From NCBI GenBank assembly GCA_000619965.1, contig JHVD01000019.1:1-54105 (forward strand): a DNA stretch of 54,105 nt. The letters run 5' to 3'. The translations under genes and the position numbers were made by a program. The stretch comes from Propionibacteriaceae bacterium P6A17. Lineage in GTDB: Bacteria; Actinomycetota; Actinomycetes; Propionibacteriales; Propionibacteriaceae. The notes beneath the pieces were generated by a model. The model saw only the letters and a list, made by a program, of their open reading frames with translations. It had not been told where the DNA came from and ran no database searches. This document shows, piece by piece, positions 33,532 to 40,926 of the stretch. Numbering within the stretch: the first letter of the stretch is position 1; each line of letters starts with the position of its first letter.

Positions 33532-34302
33532 ATGCTCACGGTGATCTCCCCCGCGAAGACGCTCGACTTCGAGACTCCCCTCACGACGAGAAAGCATTCG
33601 GAGCCTCGGCTGCTCGAGCAGACGGCCGGCCTCATCGAGGTGCTGCGCACGCGCCGCCCGGAGGACTTGCAGACCCTCATGGGCATCTCGGAGGAGCTGG
33701 CGACGCTGAACGTCGAACGCTACCGCGCCTACGAGCCGGAGCACACGCGTCGCAATGCCCGCCCTGCGGTGCTGGCCTTCAACGGCGACGTCTACCAGGG
33801 CATGGGGGCGGGCACGTTCGATGCGCGTGACCTGACGGAGGCGCAGAAGACGCTGCGGATCCTCTCCGGCCTGTACGGGGTGCTGCGGCCGCTCGACCTC
33901 ATCCAGCCGCACCGCCTCGAGATGGGCACCAGGCTGGCCACGTCGCGGGGGCAGACCCTCTACGACTGGTGGGGCACCCTCGTCACGGACTGCGTGCGGC
34001 GCGACGTCGAGTCCTCCCCCGGCGGCGAGGTGCTGGTCAATCTGGCGTCGCACGAGTACTTCAGGGTGGTCGACGAGCGTCGGCTGGGCTGCCGGGTCAT
34101 CTCGCCCAGGTTCGAGGATCGTGGCGCCGACGGCGTCCCTCGCGTCGTCAGCTTCCACGCCAAGCGGGCCCGCGGCGCGATGGCCGGCTGGCTGGTGCGC
34201 AATCGGGTGCGGGCGGCGGCGCACATCGTCGACTTCGACGAGTTGGGCTACCAATACGATTCGGAGGCGTCCACCAAGGACCAACCGGTGTTCGTCCGGT
34301 AG
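33532..34302 (+). CDS. yaaA: YaaA-family peroxide-stress protein
   Basis: A 256-aa protein of the DUF328/YaaA family. It begins MLTVISPAKTLDFETPL, the family N-terminal signature. LAFNGDVYQGMGAGTFDARDL, ILSGLYGVLRPLDLIQPHRLEMGT and LVNLASHEYFRVV are the other conserved blocks, as is PRVVSFHAKRARGAMAGWLV near the end. E. coli YaaA lowers free iron and protects DNA under peroxide stress. The gene follows a non-overlapping gap after the flavoenzyme and has its own leaderless promoter, so it is probably a separate unit. Confidence 0.95.
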   Translation: MLTVISPAKTLDFETPLTTRKHSEPRLLEQTAGLIEVLRTRRPEDLQTLMGISEELATLNVERYRAYEPEHTRRNARPAVLAFNGDVYQGMGAGTFDARDLTEAQKTLRILSGLYGVLRPLDLIQPHRLEMGTRLATSRGQTLYDWWGTLVTDCVRRDVESSPGGEVLVNLASHEYFRVVDERRLGCRVISPRFEDRGADGVPRVVSFHAKRARGAMAGWLVRNRVRAAAHIVDFDELGYQYDSEASTKDQPVFVR

Positions 34303-34338
34303 TCCCCGAAGGACGCCTCCGCGCGGGGAGATGCCAGG

Positions 34339-34761
34339 TCAGTACAACGACATGCCGAGGGCGATCGCGGCGATGAAGAAGAGGATGATGAGGGCCACCG
34401 AGACGATCGAGACGATCGACATGATCTTGCTCAGCATGTAGCCGACCTTGAGGTTGCCGTCGAAGCGGTACGGTGCGCCGGCCTCGATCTCCTTCTTTGC
34501 CTGCGCGCCCATGTACCAGCCGATGAACCACGTGATGCCCACCACGAATCCGACGATGGAGAGGATCAGCACCGTCTGGGCCTGCGGGTGCTCGGCGGGG
34601 ACGCCGTAGCCGTACTGGGGCTGCATTCCGTACTGCGGCTGTGCGCCATACTGCGGCTGCGCGCCATACTGCTGGTCGTAGCCCTGGCCCAGGTCCTGCG
34701 GCTGGTAGCCGGGGGTGGGCTGGGAGTAGTTCTGCTGTGGCTGCTGCCCGTAGTCGCTCAT
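34339..34761 (-). CDS. CD225/dispanin family small membrane protein
   Basis: A 140-aa protein with a Gln/Tyr/Pro-rich N-terminal 55 residues containing imperfect QPQYGAQPQYGMQPQYG repeats. Two helices follow (about 62-80, 110-135) joined by AKKEIEAGAPYRFDGNLKVG. The order (helix, polar loop with A-x-K and GN..VG, helix) is that of CD225/DUF4190-type membrane proteins. The function in bacteria is unknown. ATG 34761 follows GAAAGG. It is another example here of a low-complexity PQY-rich N-terminus with C-terminal helices, like the gene at 2738-3184. Confidence 0.75.
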   Translation of the reverse strand: MSDYGQQPQQNYSQPTPGYQPQDLGQGYDQQYGAQPQYGAQPQYGMQPQYGYGVPAEHPQAQTVLILSIVGFVVGITWFIGWYMGAQAKKEIEAGAPYRFDGNLKVGYMLSKIMSIVSIVSVALIILFFIAAIALGMSLY

Positions 34762-34849
34762 GGGGGCCTTTCTCGGCTCGGTGATGGTGCTGGAAGGCAC
34801 CGTGACAAGGAGAGTGTAAGCCCCGGGGTGTGCATTGGCGCAGGCGCGG

Positions 34850-35821
34850 TCAGCGCCGACGGCTCACTCTGGCGGCCACGCGGGCAGCGGCGGGGGCGTC
34901 GTCGACGGTGATGACGAAGTCCTTGCCGTCGCGTAGCTGGACGATGAGCGCCTCGCCGGAGCCGGTCACGAGGCCGGAACGGCGGCCGTCGATGGAGTGG
35001 CGCCAGCCGAGTCCGCCGAACTCGCCGAGGGCCTCGACGTGCACGTGCCCGGCCGCGAGGATGTCGTCGGCGGCGAAGTGGTGGACGCGCAGGGGGCCGA
35101 GGTACGTCGTGAGTCCGTCGTCGTCGACGACGACCCGCTGCTGGGCCGCGAGCATGGCCAGCGCGCAGACCACGACGAGCAGGGCCATCGCGGCGCCCGC
35201 CCACGGGTCTCCCCACCCGAGCAGGACTCCGAGGCCGATGCCGGCGACGGCGAGCACCCCGGCGCCCACCTGCAGGCCCTTGCTGCGACGCACCCGACCG
35301 TCGTAGCGGGCCGGCTCGTCGCCGGTGGCCTCGACCGGGTCGAACGTGCCCGAGTGGGTGGCCGGTGGCGGTGTGATGCGTCCGCGCAGCGCCCACGCCC
35401 CGAGCACGACGATCAGGACCAACGCGACGACTCCGACGAAGAGGAGGGGGCCGACGCCGACGTCGGAGCTACCGGAGAGCTGCAGGAGGAGCGAGCCCTG
35501 GGTCACGATGGCGAGCAGGGCCGCCATCCCGAGGGCGACGGGTGCCATGATCCCGAGGGAGTGCATCGCCGCTCCGAGCCCCAGCAGGAGCGCGACGATG
35601 CCCGTCGTGAACAGCGGCGCGAAGGCGATGGCGAACTGCGGGGAGGCCCAGCGGTCGGGGTTGCCGTCGGGGCCCCAGTGGATGGCGACGCGCTCGGGGA
35701 GGCTGTCGCGGTGCCAAGCGAGGATGGCCGTCGGGACCCAGATCACGAGCAGGCTCAAGGCTCCGACGATGGAGACCACTGCGCGACGACCGAACTTGAC
35801 CAAAACGACACTTCCCTTCAC
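34850..35821 (-). CDS. DUF1648-type membrane protein
   Basis: A 323-aa membrane protein. The N-terminal part LPERVAIHWGPDGNPDRWAS is the DUF1648 signature, as in the SdpI region. Hydrophobic helices follow at about 13-35, 65-85, 90-115, 125-145 and 185-230. A soluble C-terminal domain with VVVDDDGLTTYLGPLRVHHFAADDI may be PH-like. GTG 35821 is taken as the start because it is the longest frame supported; ribosome-binding sequence is weak. A 17-nt near-palindromic motif lies 7 nt upstream (35829-35845), suggesting control by a repressor or special promoter. SdpI-like function (toxin immunity) is only a possibility. Confidence 0.75.
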   Translation of the reverse strand: MKGSVVLVKFGRRAVVSIVGALSLLVIWVPTAILAWHRDSLPERVAIHWGPDGNPDRWASPQFAIAFAPLFTTGIVALLLGLGAAMHSLGIMAPVALGMAALLAIVTQGSLLLQLSGSSDVGVGPLLFVGVVALVLIVVLGAWALRGRITPPPATHSGTFDPVEATGDEPARYDGRVRRSKGLQVGAGVLAVAGIGLGVLLGWGDPWAGAAMALLVVVCALAMLAAQQRVVVDDDGLTTYLGPLRVHHFAADDILAAGHVHVEALGEFGGLGWRHSIDGRRSGLVTGSGEALIVQLRDGKDFVITVDDAPAAARVAARVSRRR

Positions 35822-35828
35822 CCATTCA

Positions 35829-35845
35829 GGTACTTTCGTACCTTC
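35829..35845 (-). promoter_or_regulatory. 17-nt motif GAAGGTACGAAAGTACC upstream of the DUF1648 gene
   Basis: It contains the perfect inverted repeat AGGTAC-GAAA-GTACCT and sits just before GTG 35821. A second copy with two mismatches, in opposite orientation, is at 36046-36062. Confidence 0.5.
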
Positions 35846-36045
35846 ACGGGGCCCTCGAATTGCGTTTCCCCAAGTCTATCGCACCCCCTGCCCGGCTCCT
35901 CCGGAACGCCGGACGCATCGTCGGGGTTGAACCGTCGGCGAACATGCTCCCTAGCGTGAATCCGATTGGGCAGAACCGGAAAACTTTTCGCAGACGACTG
36001 GAATCTTCGCCCCAATGCAGCTATGGTTGTCGTGTCACGTCGTTG

Positions 36046-36062
36046 GAAGGTACGTAAGTTCC
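36046..36062 (+). promoter_or_regulatory. Second copy of the 17-nt motif
   Basis: GAAGGTACGTAAGTTCC, 15 of 17 identical to the motif at 35829-35845. It lies inside a stretch that ends in a terminator-like hairpin, with no gene directly downstream. Confidence 0.45.
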
Positions 36063-36092
36063 CCCCCCATCACGGCTTGGAAACACGTGACC

Positions 36093-36125
36093 GAGGCCGG
36101 ACGCTCCCCCCATTCGTCCGGCCTC
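36093..36125 (+). terminator. Hairpin in the gap before the HIBCH-like gene
   Basis: GAGGCCGGACG pairs with CGTCCGGCCTC (11 bp) across an 11-nt loop and is followed by CTTCATCTTTC. A TATGGT box at 36022-36027 lies upstream, so 36034-36125 might be a small RNA. The remainder of the 35822-36206 gap holds no clear gene. Confidence 0.55.
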
Positions 36126-36192
36126 CTTCATCTTTCAGGGCGGCGTCCGCCCCCAGTACGCCGAAGATCTCGTACGGGTGCGCCGTGACCAC

Positions 36193-36198
36193 TACACT
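36193..36198 (+). promoter_or_regulatory. -10 box TACACT, leaderless start of the HIBCH-like gene
   Basis: TACACT lies 8 nt before ATG 36207; no ribosome-binding site. Confidence 0.5.
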
Positions 36199-36206
36199 CG
36201 CTGCCC

Positions 36207-37130
36207 ATGACCGCACATATCCGCACGGAGATCGTCGACGGCGTCGGACGCATCACGCTCACCCGCCCCAAGGCCATCAACGCCCTGGATGCGTCGATGC
36301 TCGACGCCATGTACTCGACCCTCACCGAATGGTTCCGTCACGAACTCGTCGCCTCGGTCGAGCTGCGCGGCGAGGGAGAGCGCGGATTCTGCGCCGGCGC
36401 CGACGTGCGGGCCCTGCGCGCCCAACTCCTCGCCGGCGAGCCGTGGCTGCGATTCCTTGAGCTGGAGTACGCGCTCGACATGCTCATCGCCGAGTCGCCC
36501 GCCCCGGTCACCTCGATCATGTCTGGCATCACGATGGGCGGCGGGCTCGGCCTCACCGCACATTCGGCGCGGCGCATCGTCGATGCCACCACCGTGTGCG
36601 CCATGCCGGAGACGAAGATCGGGCTCTTCCCCGACTGTGCGCTGCTGTACCAGCTCTCGCGCGGGGGCGCCGTCGGCACCCACCTCGCGCTCACCAGCTC
36701 CACGTTCACCGGCGGTGACGCGATCCGGCTGGGCATCGCCGACGAGTCCGCCGACGGCGACCTGCCGGCGCCGCTGTTCGCGCCGGAGGCGTCGTGGATC
36801 GAGGAGTGCTACGTCGGCGACGACGTGCTGGAGATCGTCGCCCGGCTCGAAGCCCACGACCACCCCGACGCCCGCCAGGCCGCCGCCGACCTGCGCGCCC
36901 GCAGCCCGTTCGCGGTCCTCGTCGCCATGCGCGCGCTGCGCCGGGCCGCGACGCTCACCCTGCCGGAGGTCTTCGGACAGGACCTGCGCGTGGCCGAGCG
37001 GATGGTGCCCGTCGACTTCGCCGAAGGCGTGCGGGCGCTGCTCGTCGACAAGGACAACCAGCCCCGCTGGCGCTGGGACACGCTGGAGGACGTGCCCGCC
37101 GACGCCGTCGACGAGGTCTTCGCCTACTGA
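36207..37130 (+). CDS. 3-hydroxyisobutyryl-CoA hydrolase-like crotonase
   Basis: A 307-aa crotonase-superfamily protein. It has GRITLTRPKAINALDASML, then ELRGEGERGFCAGADVRAL and SIMSGITMGGGLGLTAHSARRIV (CoA/oxyanion region), and CAMPETKIGLFPDCALLY. The 'AMPETxIGLFPD' block is typical of 3-hydroxyisobutyryl-CoA hydrolases in valine degradation rather than simple enoyl-CoA hydratases. Length is a little shorter than HIBCH (about 350 aa). The gene appears to be expressed alone from a leaderless promoter. Enoyl-CoA hydratase activity remains possible. Confidence 0.85.
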   Translation: MTAHIRTEIVDGVGRITLTRPKAINALDASMLDAMYSTLTEWFRHELVASVELRGEGERGFCAGADVRALRAQLLAGEPWLRFLELEYALDMLIAESPAPVTSIMSGITMGGGLGLTAHSARRIVDATTVCAMPETKIGLFPDCALLYQLSRGGAVGTHLALTSSTFTGGDAIRLGIADESADGDLPAPLFAPEASWIEECYVGDDVLEIVARLEAHDHPDARQAAADLRARSPFAVLVAMRALRRAATLTLPEVFGQDLRVAERMVPVDFAEGVRALLVDKDNQPRWRWDTLEDVPADAVDEVFAY

Positions 37131-37208
37131 CCCCGTCTCGTCGCGCGGGGCCCCCTCGCCCCCACTGCGGCCAGCCACTAGCGTTGCCTCGGAGGAAGGA
37201 GCGAGGCC

Positions 37209-37934
37209 GTGCTCACGTTGGCCACGATCATCGGTATCGCCGCGGGCGCCCTGTCGGGCGCACTGGCCGCCGGCAAGGTGCGGATGGACCTCATCGGGGT
37301 CGTCATGGTGGGGTTCGTCACGGCCCTCGGAGGCGGCACCCTGCGCGATGTGCTGCTCGGCAACTACCCACTGTTCTGGGTGCGCGAGCCGGCCTACGTG
37401 CTGCTCGTCGTCGCGGTGTCGGTGGCGACGCTGTCCATCGGCAAGCTGATGAAGTACTTCCGTCAGCTCTACCTCATCTTCGACGCCATCGGGCTCGTCG
37501 TGTTCTCCATCATGGGGGCGCAGGTGGCGCTCAGCATGAAGACGGGGGTGATCGTCGCGTGCGTGGCGGCCGTCGCCACCGGCGTCGCCGGCGGCATCCT
37601 GCGCGACCTGCTCTGCGACCGCGTGCCGCTCGTGTTCCAGGAGGGCGAGACGCTGTACGCGTCGGTGTCGCTGCTCGTGTGCCTTGTGTACGTGGGGCTG
37701 GGCGCGTCCGGGATGTCCCAGAATGCGGCGGTCACCCTCACGGTGGCGTTCGGCATCGCGTTGCGCATCGCCGCGCTGCGCTACCGGATCAAGCTCCCTG
37801 TGTTCGAGTACGAGGAGACCTACTACGACAACCGCAAGGCAGTGCGTCGCATGCTGCAGGAGCTGCGGCAGCGCTGGGTGCGCAAGGAGGCCGTCGGGGA
37901 TACCCTAAAGGCGGGCACACCCGACGTCCTCTGA
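37209..37934 (+). CDS. Trimeric intracellular cation (TRIC) channel family protein
   Basis: A 241-aa membrane protein of the UPF0126/TRIC family (E. coli YicG-like). Two repeated modules each have a GG-x(1-2)-LRD motif: ALGGGTLRDVLLGN and VAGGILRDLLCDRVPLV, with seven predicted helices. The family forms potassium-permeable channels in studied prokaryotes. GTG 37209 follows GGAGGAAGGAG, and a TAGCGT -10-like box is at 37179-37184. The C-terminal 40 residues are charged and cytoplasmic. It converges with the next gene, 12 nt apart. Confidence 0.92.
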   Translation: MLTLATIIGIAAGALSGALAAGKVRMDLIGVVMVGFVTALGGGTLRDVLLGNYPLFWVREPAYVLLVVAVSVATLSIGKLMKYFRQLYLIFDAIGLVVFSIMGAQVALSMKTGVIVACVAAVATGVAGGILRDLLCDRVPLVFQEGETLYASVSLLVCLVYVGLGASGMSQNAAVTLTVAFGIALRIAALRYRIKLPVFEYEETYYDNRKAVRRMLQELRQRWVRKEAVGDTLKAGTPDVL

Positions 37935-37946
37935 ACGACGCCAGCC

Positions 37947-38501
37947 TCAGCCGATGACCGCGACGACGTCCTCGCGCGCAACGCCGTCCAGGGTCCACGT
38001 CGCGGTCAGCTTCGCCGCGCCGGGGTAGTAGGTGTGGAGGCGACGTACGAGCCGCAGCGTGCCGTCGGAGTCGACGCCGTTGCCGCGCACGGACACGCCC
38101 AGCGGGCGGGGCTCGCCGGTGCTCGTGACGACGTCGGCCTCGCGGTCGCCCTCGACGATCACCCTGCGGATCTCTGCGAGGAAGACCGGGTCGGTGGCGG
38201 CGTCGTAGCAGAAGCGGTGTCCGAGCACGGAGTGGTGCAGTTCGCCGATGAGGCGCGAGCGCGCCGACAGCGGGGCGGAGCGCCACGTGACGGGCACGTA
38301 GTAGACGTGCTCACCCGCACGCACGAGCATGTTGTCCAAGCCGACCTCGCCTTGCGGATCCTGGAACCGGAACTTGCCGACCACTTCGAGCTCTGCGGGG
38401 TTGCCGTCGAACCACGGCTGGCCTGGAAGCCACTTGGCCAGCAGCTCCTCCTTGGTGGGCCTCAGCGTGGCCTGGGGGTGCACCGTCGCCGTACCGGACA
38501 T
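37947..38501 (-). CDS. Stand-alone maltokinase N-terminal cap-like protein
   Basis: A 184-aa protein resembling the Mak_N_cap domain that precedes the kinase fold in actinobacterial maltokinases. It has [49 protein letters not shown] and [28 protein letters not shown], matching the cap. No kinase domain follows, and the gene ends 12 nt from the TRIC gene. ATG 38501 is preceded by AGGAGGG. Independent copies of this cap are known only as domain hits; the function is unknown. It may bind a sugar phosphate or modulate a kinase (inference). Confidence 0.82.
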   Translation of the reverse strand: MSGTATVHPQATLRPTKEELLAKWLPGQPWFDGNPAELEVVGKFRFQDPQGEVGLDNMLVRAGEHVYYVPVTWRSAPLSARSRLIGELHHSVLGHRFCYDAATDPVFLAEIRRVIVEGDREADVVTSTGEPRPLGVSVRGNGVDSDGTLRLVRRLHTYYPGAAKLTATWTLDGVAREDVVAVIG

Positions 38502-38520
38502 CCAAATCCCTCCTGAATCG

Positions 38521-38862
38521 CTACTTCGCGGGCGGACGGCGAATGGCCATCGCCACGTTGACCAGCACAATACCCACCCAAACCACGGTGAGGCCCAGCA
38601 GGCCCGAGTTGGCCAGCGCGATGGCCGACAGCGGCAGCGACAGCACCAACGAAACGATCGCGACAGCCACCCGGGAGCCCTGCCCCTGGCGGGCGGCGGT
38701 CTCGGCTCGTTTGCGTTCGGCGACCTCCGCCTCCATCCGACGACGCACCGTCGCCTCGATGCGGTGCGCCATCGCGTCCACGAGGGCCGGCTCCAGCGCG
38801 GGGCCCTGTTCGCGTCGCACTTCGAGCACAGCCTCGATGTCTTCCCTGCCCATCTCGCTCAT
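38521..38862 (-). CDS. Small protein with N-terminal charged segment and two helices
   Basis: A 113-aa protein with no recognised name. Residues 1-60 are highly charged and probably helical ([20 protein letters not shown] then [13 protein letters not shown]). Two hydrophobic segments follow: [20 protein letters not shown] and [18 protein letters not shown], ending in RRPPAK. The layout resembles actinobacterial DUF1707-like membrane proteins, but the domain match is not firm. ATG 38862 is preceded at 7 nt by TAGCAT, which suggests a leaderless transcript; ATG 38871 is the alternative. Confidence 0.7.
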   Translation of the reverse strand: MSEMGREDIEAVLEVRREQGPALEPALVDAMAHRIEATVRRRMEAEVAERKRAETAARQGQGSRVAVAIVSLVLSLPLSAIALANSGLLGLTVVWVGIVLVNVAMAIRRPPAK

Positions 38863-38869
38863 GCCATGC

Positions 38870-38875
38870 ATGCTA
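38870..38875 (-). promoter_or_regulatory. -10 box TAGCAT, leaderless start
   Basis: TAGCAT on the minus strand lies 7 nt before ATG 38862. Confidence 0.5.
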
Positions 38876-38973
38876 CCCGCGACGGAGTGCCGCGCCGGGT
38901 CGCTCGCGGCCGTCGGGAGGGGTGTCCGCGGGCGGCGAACCGCGTCCGGGAATGCGGAACTTCGGTGGGCGTT

Positions 38974-38979
38974 TAGGAT
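38974..38979 (+). promoter_or_regulatory. Likely -10 box of trxB-trxA
   Basis: TAGGAT lies 52 nt before ATG 39032, so unlike many genes here trxB has a leader with an AAGGAG ribosome-binding site. Confidence 0.45.
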
Positions 38980-39031
38980 GGGGAGCGTCCCGCCCCTTTG
39001 TCGGGCGTTCGAGGAGTACCCAAGGAGTTCC

Positions 39032-39967
39032 ATGTCCGACGTGCGCGACATCATCATCATCGGTTCCGGCCCCGCCGGCTACACCGCCGCCATCTACGCG
39101 GCCCGGGCGAACCTGCGCCCGCTCGTGTTCGAGGGGGCGCTCGACTCCGGCGGCGCCCTCATGAACACCACGGAGGTGGAGAACTTCCCCGGCTTCCCCG
39201 AGGGCATCATGGGCCCCGACCTGATGATGAACATGCGCGCCCAGGCCGAGCGCTTCGGCGCCGAGCTCGTCACCGACGACGTCACGGAGGTCGACCTCGC
39301 CGGCGACGTCAAGGTGGTGAAGGATTCCGACGGCACCGAGTACCGCGCCAAGGCCGTCATCCTGGCCATGGGCTCGGGCTACCGCAGGCTCGGCCTCGAC
39401 GACGAGGATCGTCTCTCCGGCCGCGGCGTGAGCTGGTGCGCCACCTGCGACGGCGCCTTCTTCCGCGACAAGGAGATCGCGGTCGTCGGTGGCGGCGACT
39501 CGGCGATGGAGGAGGCGACGTTCCTGACGCGCTTCGCCAGCAAGGTCACCGTCATCCACCGTCGCGACGAGCTGCGCGCCTCCCAGATCATGGCCGACCG
39601 CGCGAAGAACGATCCCAAGATCGAATTCGCGTGGAACTCGGCGCCCGTCGCGCTGCGCGGCGAGACGTCCCTCCAGGCCGTCACCGTGCGCGACACCGTC
39701 ACCGGCGAGACGCGCGACATTCCGGCCCAGGGCCTGTTCATCGCCATCGGTCACGACCCCCGCTCCGCACTCGTGCGCGGCCAGGTGGACGTCGACGGCG
39801 AGGGGTACGTCGTCGTGGATGCCGCCACCACCCAGACGAGCGTCAAGGGCGTCTTCGCCTGCGGCGACCTCGTCGACCACCGCTACCGTCAGGCGATCAC
39901 CGCTGCGGGCACCGGCTGCCAGGCCGCGCTCGACGCGGAGAAGTACCTCGCCGAGATCAACGACTGA
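39032..39967 (+). CDS. trxB: Thioredoxin reductase
   Basis: A 311-aa NADPH-dependent flavoprotein that reduces thioredoxin. FAD site [20 protein letters not shown], redox motif [11 protein letters not shown] (CATC), NADPH site [14 protein letters not shown] and FAD-binding C-terminal [30 protein letters not shown]. All are complete. ATG 39032 has AAGGAG upstream. trxA follows after 14 nt, so the pair is an operon. Confidence 0.98.
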   Translation: MSDVRDIIIIGSGPAGYTAAIYAARANLRPLVFEGALDSGGALMNTTEVENFPGFPEGIMGPDLMMNMRAQAERFGAELVTDDVTEVDLAGDVKVVKDSDGTEYRAKAVILAMGSGYRRLGLDDEDRLSGRGVSWCATCDGAFFRDKEIAVVGGGDSAMEEATFLTRFASKVTVIHRRDELRASQIMADRAKNDPKIEFAWNSAPVALRGETSLQAVTVRDTVTGETRDIPAQGLFIAIGHDPRSALVRGQVDVDGEGYVVVDAATTQTSVKGVFACGDLVDHRYRQAITAAGTGCQAALDAEKYLAEIND

Positions 39968-39981
39968 GAAAGGGCACTCGC

Positions 39982-40299
39982 ATGGCCATCAACGCCGTCA
40001 CCGAATCCACGTTCGCCGACGAGGTGCTCATGCACCAGGGCCTCGTCGTCGTCGACTACTGGGCCGACTGGTGCGCCCCGTGCAAGCAGATCGCGCCCAT
40101 CCTCGACGAGCTGGACCAGCAGTATGCGGACGTGAAGTTCGTGAAGGTCGACACCAACGCACAGCCCGGGCTCGCCGCCCAGCAGGGGGTCATGAGCCTG
40201 CCGACGCTGCAGTTCTTCGTCGGGGGTCGCGTCGCGAAGTCGCTGTCGGGCGGCAAGACGAAGAAGGCGCTCCAGAAGGTCATCGACGAGCTGGTCTGA
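39982..40299 (+). CDS. trxA: Thioredoxin
   Basis: A 105-aa thioredoxin with the active site WADWCAPCKQIAPIL (WCAPC; most thioredoxins have WCGPC) and the cis-Pro region MSLPTLQFFVGG. It is the partner of TrxB and has an AAAGGG ribosome-binding site. The G-to-A change in the active site shifts redox properties slightly in related proteins, but the function is surely thiol-disulfide exchange. Confidence 0.96.
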   Translation: MAINAVTESTFADEVLMHQGLVVVDYWADWCAPCKQIAPILDELDQQYADVKFVKVDTNAQPGLAAQQGVMSLPTLQFFVGGRVAKSLSGGKTKKALQKVIDELV

Positions 40300-40300
40300 C

Positions 40301-40846
40301 ATGACCGCCAACACGTCGGCCAAGCCGCCGATCCCGACGTACGTCACCATCGTCGCCGCAGTGGTGGCGCTGGTGCTGATCGTCGGGGCCCACCAGTTCG
40401 GTCGGTGGCTGGGCACGCCGCAGGAGCCCGACGAGACGCCCGCGCTCACCGCGCCCGAGGCGCCCGCCCAGATCGGCGACTACGCGCTCGGCCAGACGCA
40501 GGAGCCGACGAGCGCGCCCGGCACCAGCACGCTCGTCACGCGCGGCAACTACACAGATGGCACCGACAGACTCGTGCTGCTGCTGATGCGTCCGCAGCAG
40601 GACCTGGAGCGGTTCCTCGCCGACGGCGGCGTCACCGACGTGCAGCGCGTCCAGTCGAGCGGTGAGCCGTCACCCGACGACGCCAGTGCCGTCGCCCAGG
40701 GCGCAATGGTGTTGTGCGGCAAGTCGACCGACTCGGGCTTCGCGGCCTGCGGGCGCCTCGTCGACGACACGGGGCAGCTCCTCTACGCCGCCACCGACGT
40801 TCCCGCCGAGGAGCTGGCGGCGCTGTTGGGGCAGCTCCCAGGCTGA
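40301..40846 (+). CDS. Membrane-anchored hypothetical protein
   Basis: A 181-aa protein with one N-terminal transmembrane segment (VTIVAAVVALVLIVGAHQF) and an extracytoplasmic domain of about 145 residues. Two cysteines (VLCGKS and FAACGR) are spaced 12 residues apart and could form a disulfide. It starts 1 nt after the trxA stop, so it probably belongs to the trxBA operon. I do not recognise a family. Confidence 0.75.
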   Translation: MTANTSAKPPIPTYVTIVAAVVALVLIVGAHQFGRWLGTPQEPDETPALTAPEAPAQIGDYALGQTQEPTSAPGTSTLVTRGNYTDGTDRLVLLLMRPQQDLERFLADGGVTDVQRVQSSGEPSPDDASAVAQGAMVLCGKSTDSGFAACGRLVDDTGQLLYAATDVPAEELAALLGQLPG

Positions 40847-40913
40847 GCCCAGGCGGGGCCGGAGGGCGTCGTCGGGGATGATGGACCCGGCCGGGGTCCG
40901 CAGGATTGGGGCG

Positions 40914-40919
40914 TAGACT
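40914..40919 (+). promoter_or_regulatory. -10 box TAGACT, leaderless start of the aminotransferase
   Basis: TAGACT lies 7 nt before GTG 40927; no ribosome-binding site is present. Confidence 0.6.
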
Positions 40920-40926
40920 CGCGCCT

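Noticed and set aside
31619-33532. Minus-strand open frame opposite the AGPS-like gene
   Set aside because: Shadow of the flavoenzyme gene, which has clear catalytic motifs on the plus strand.
36015-36200. Short open frame from ATG 36015 in the DUF1648/HIBCH gap
   Set aside because: It reads through the terminator hairpin, is Pro/Arg/Ser-rich and has no ribosome-binding site.
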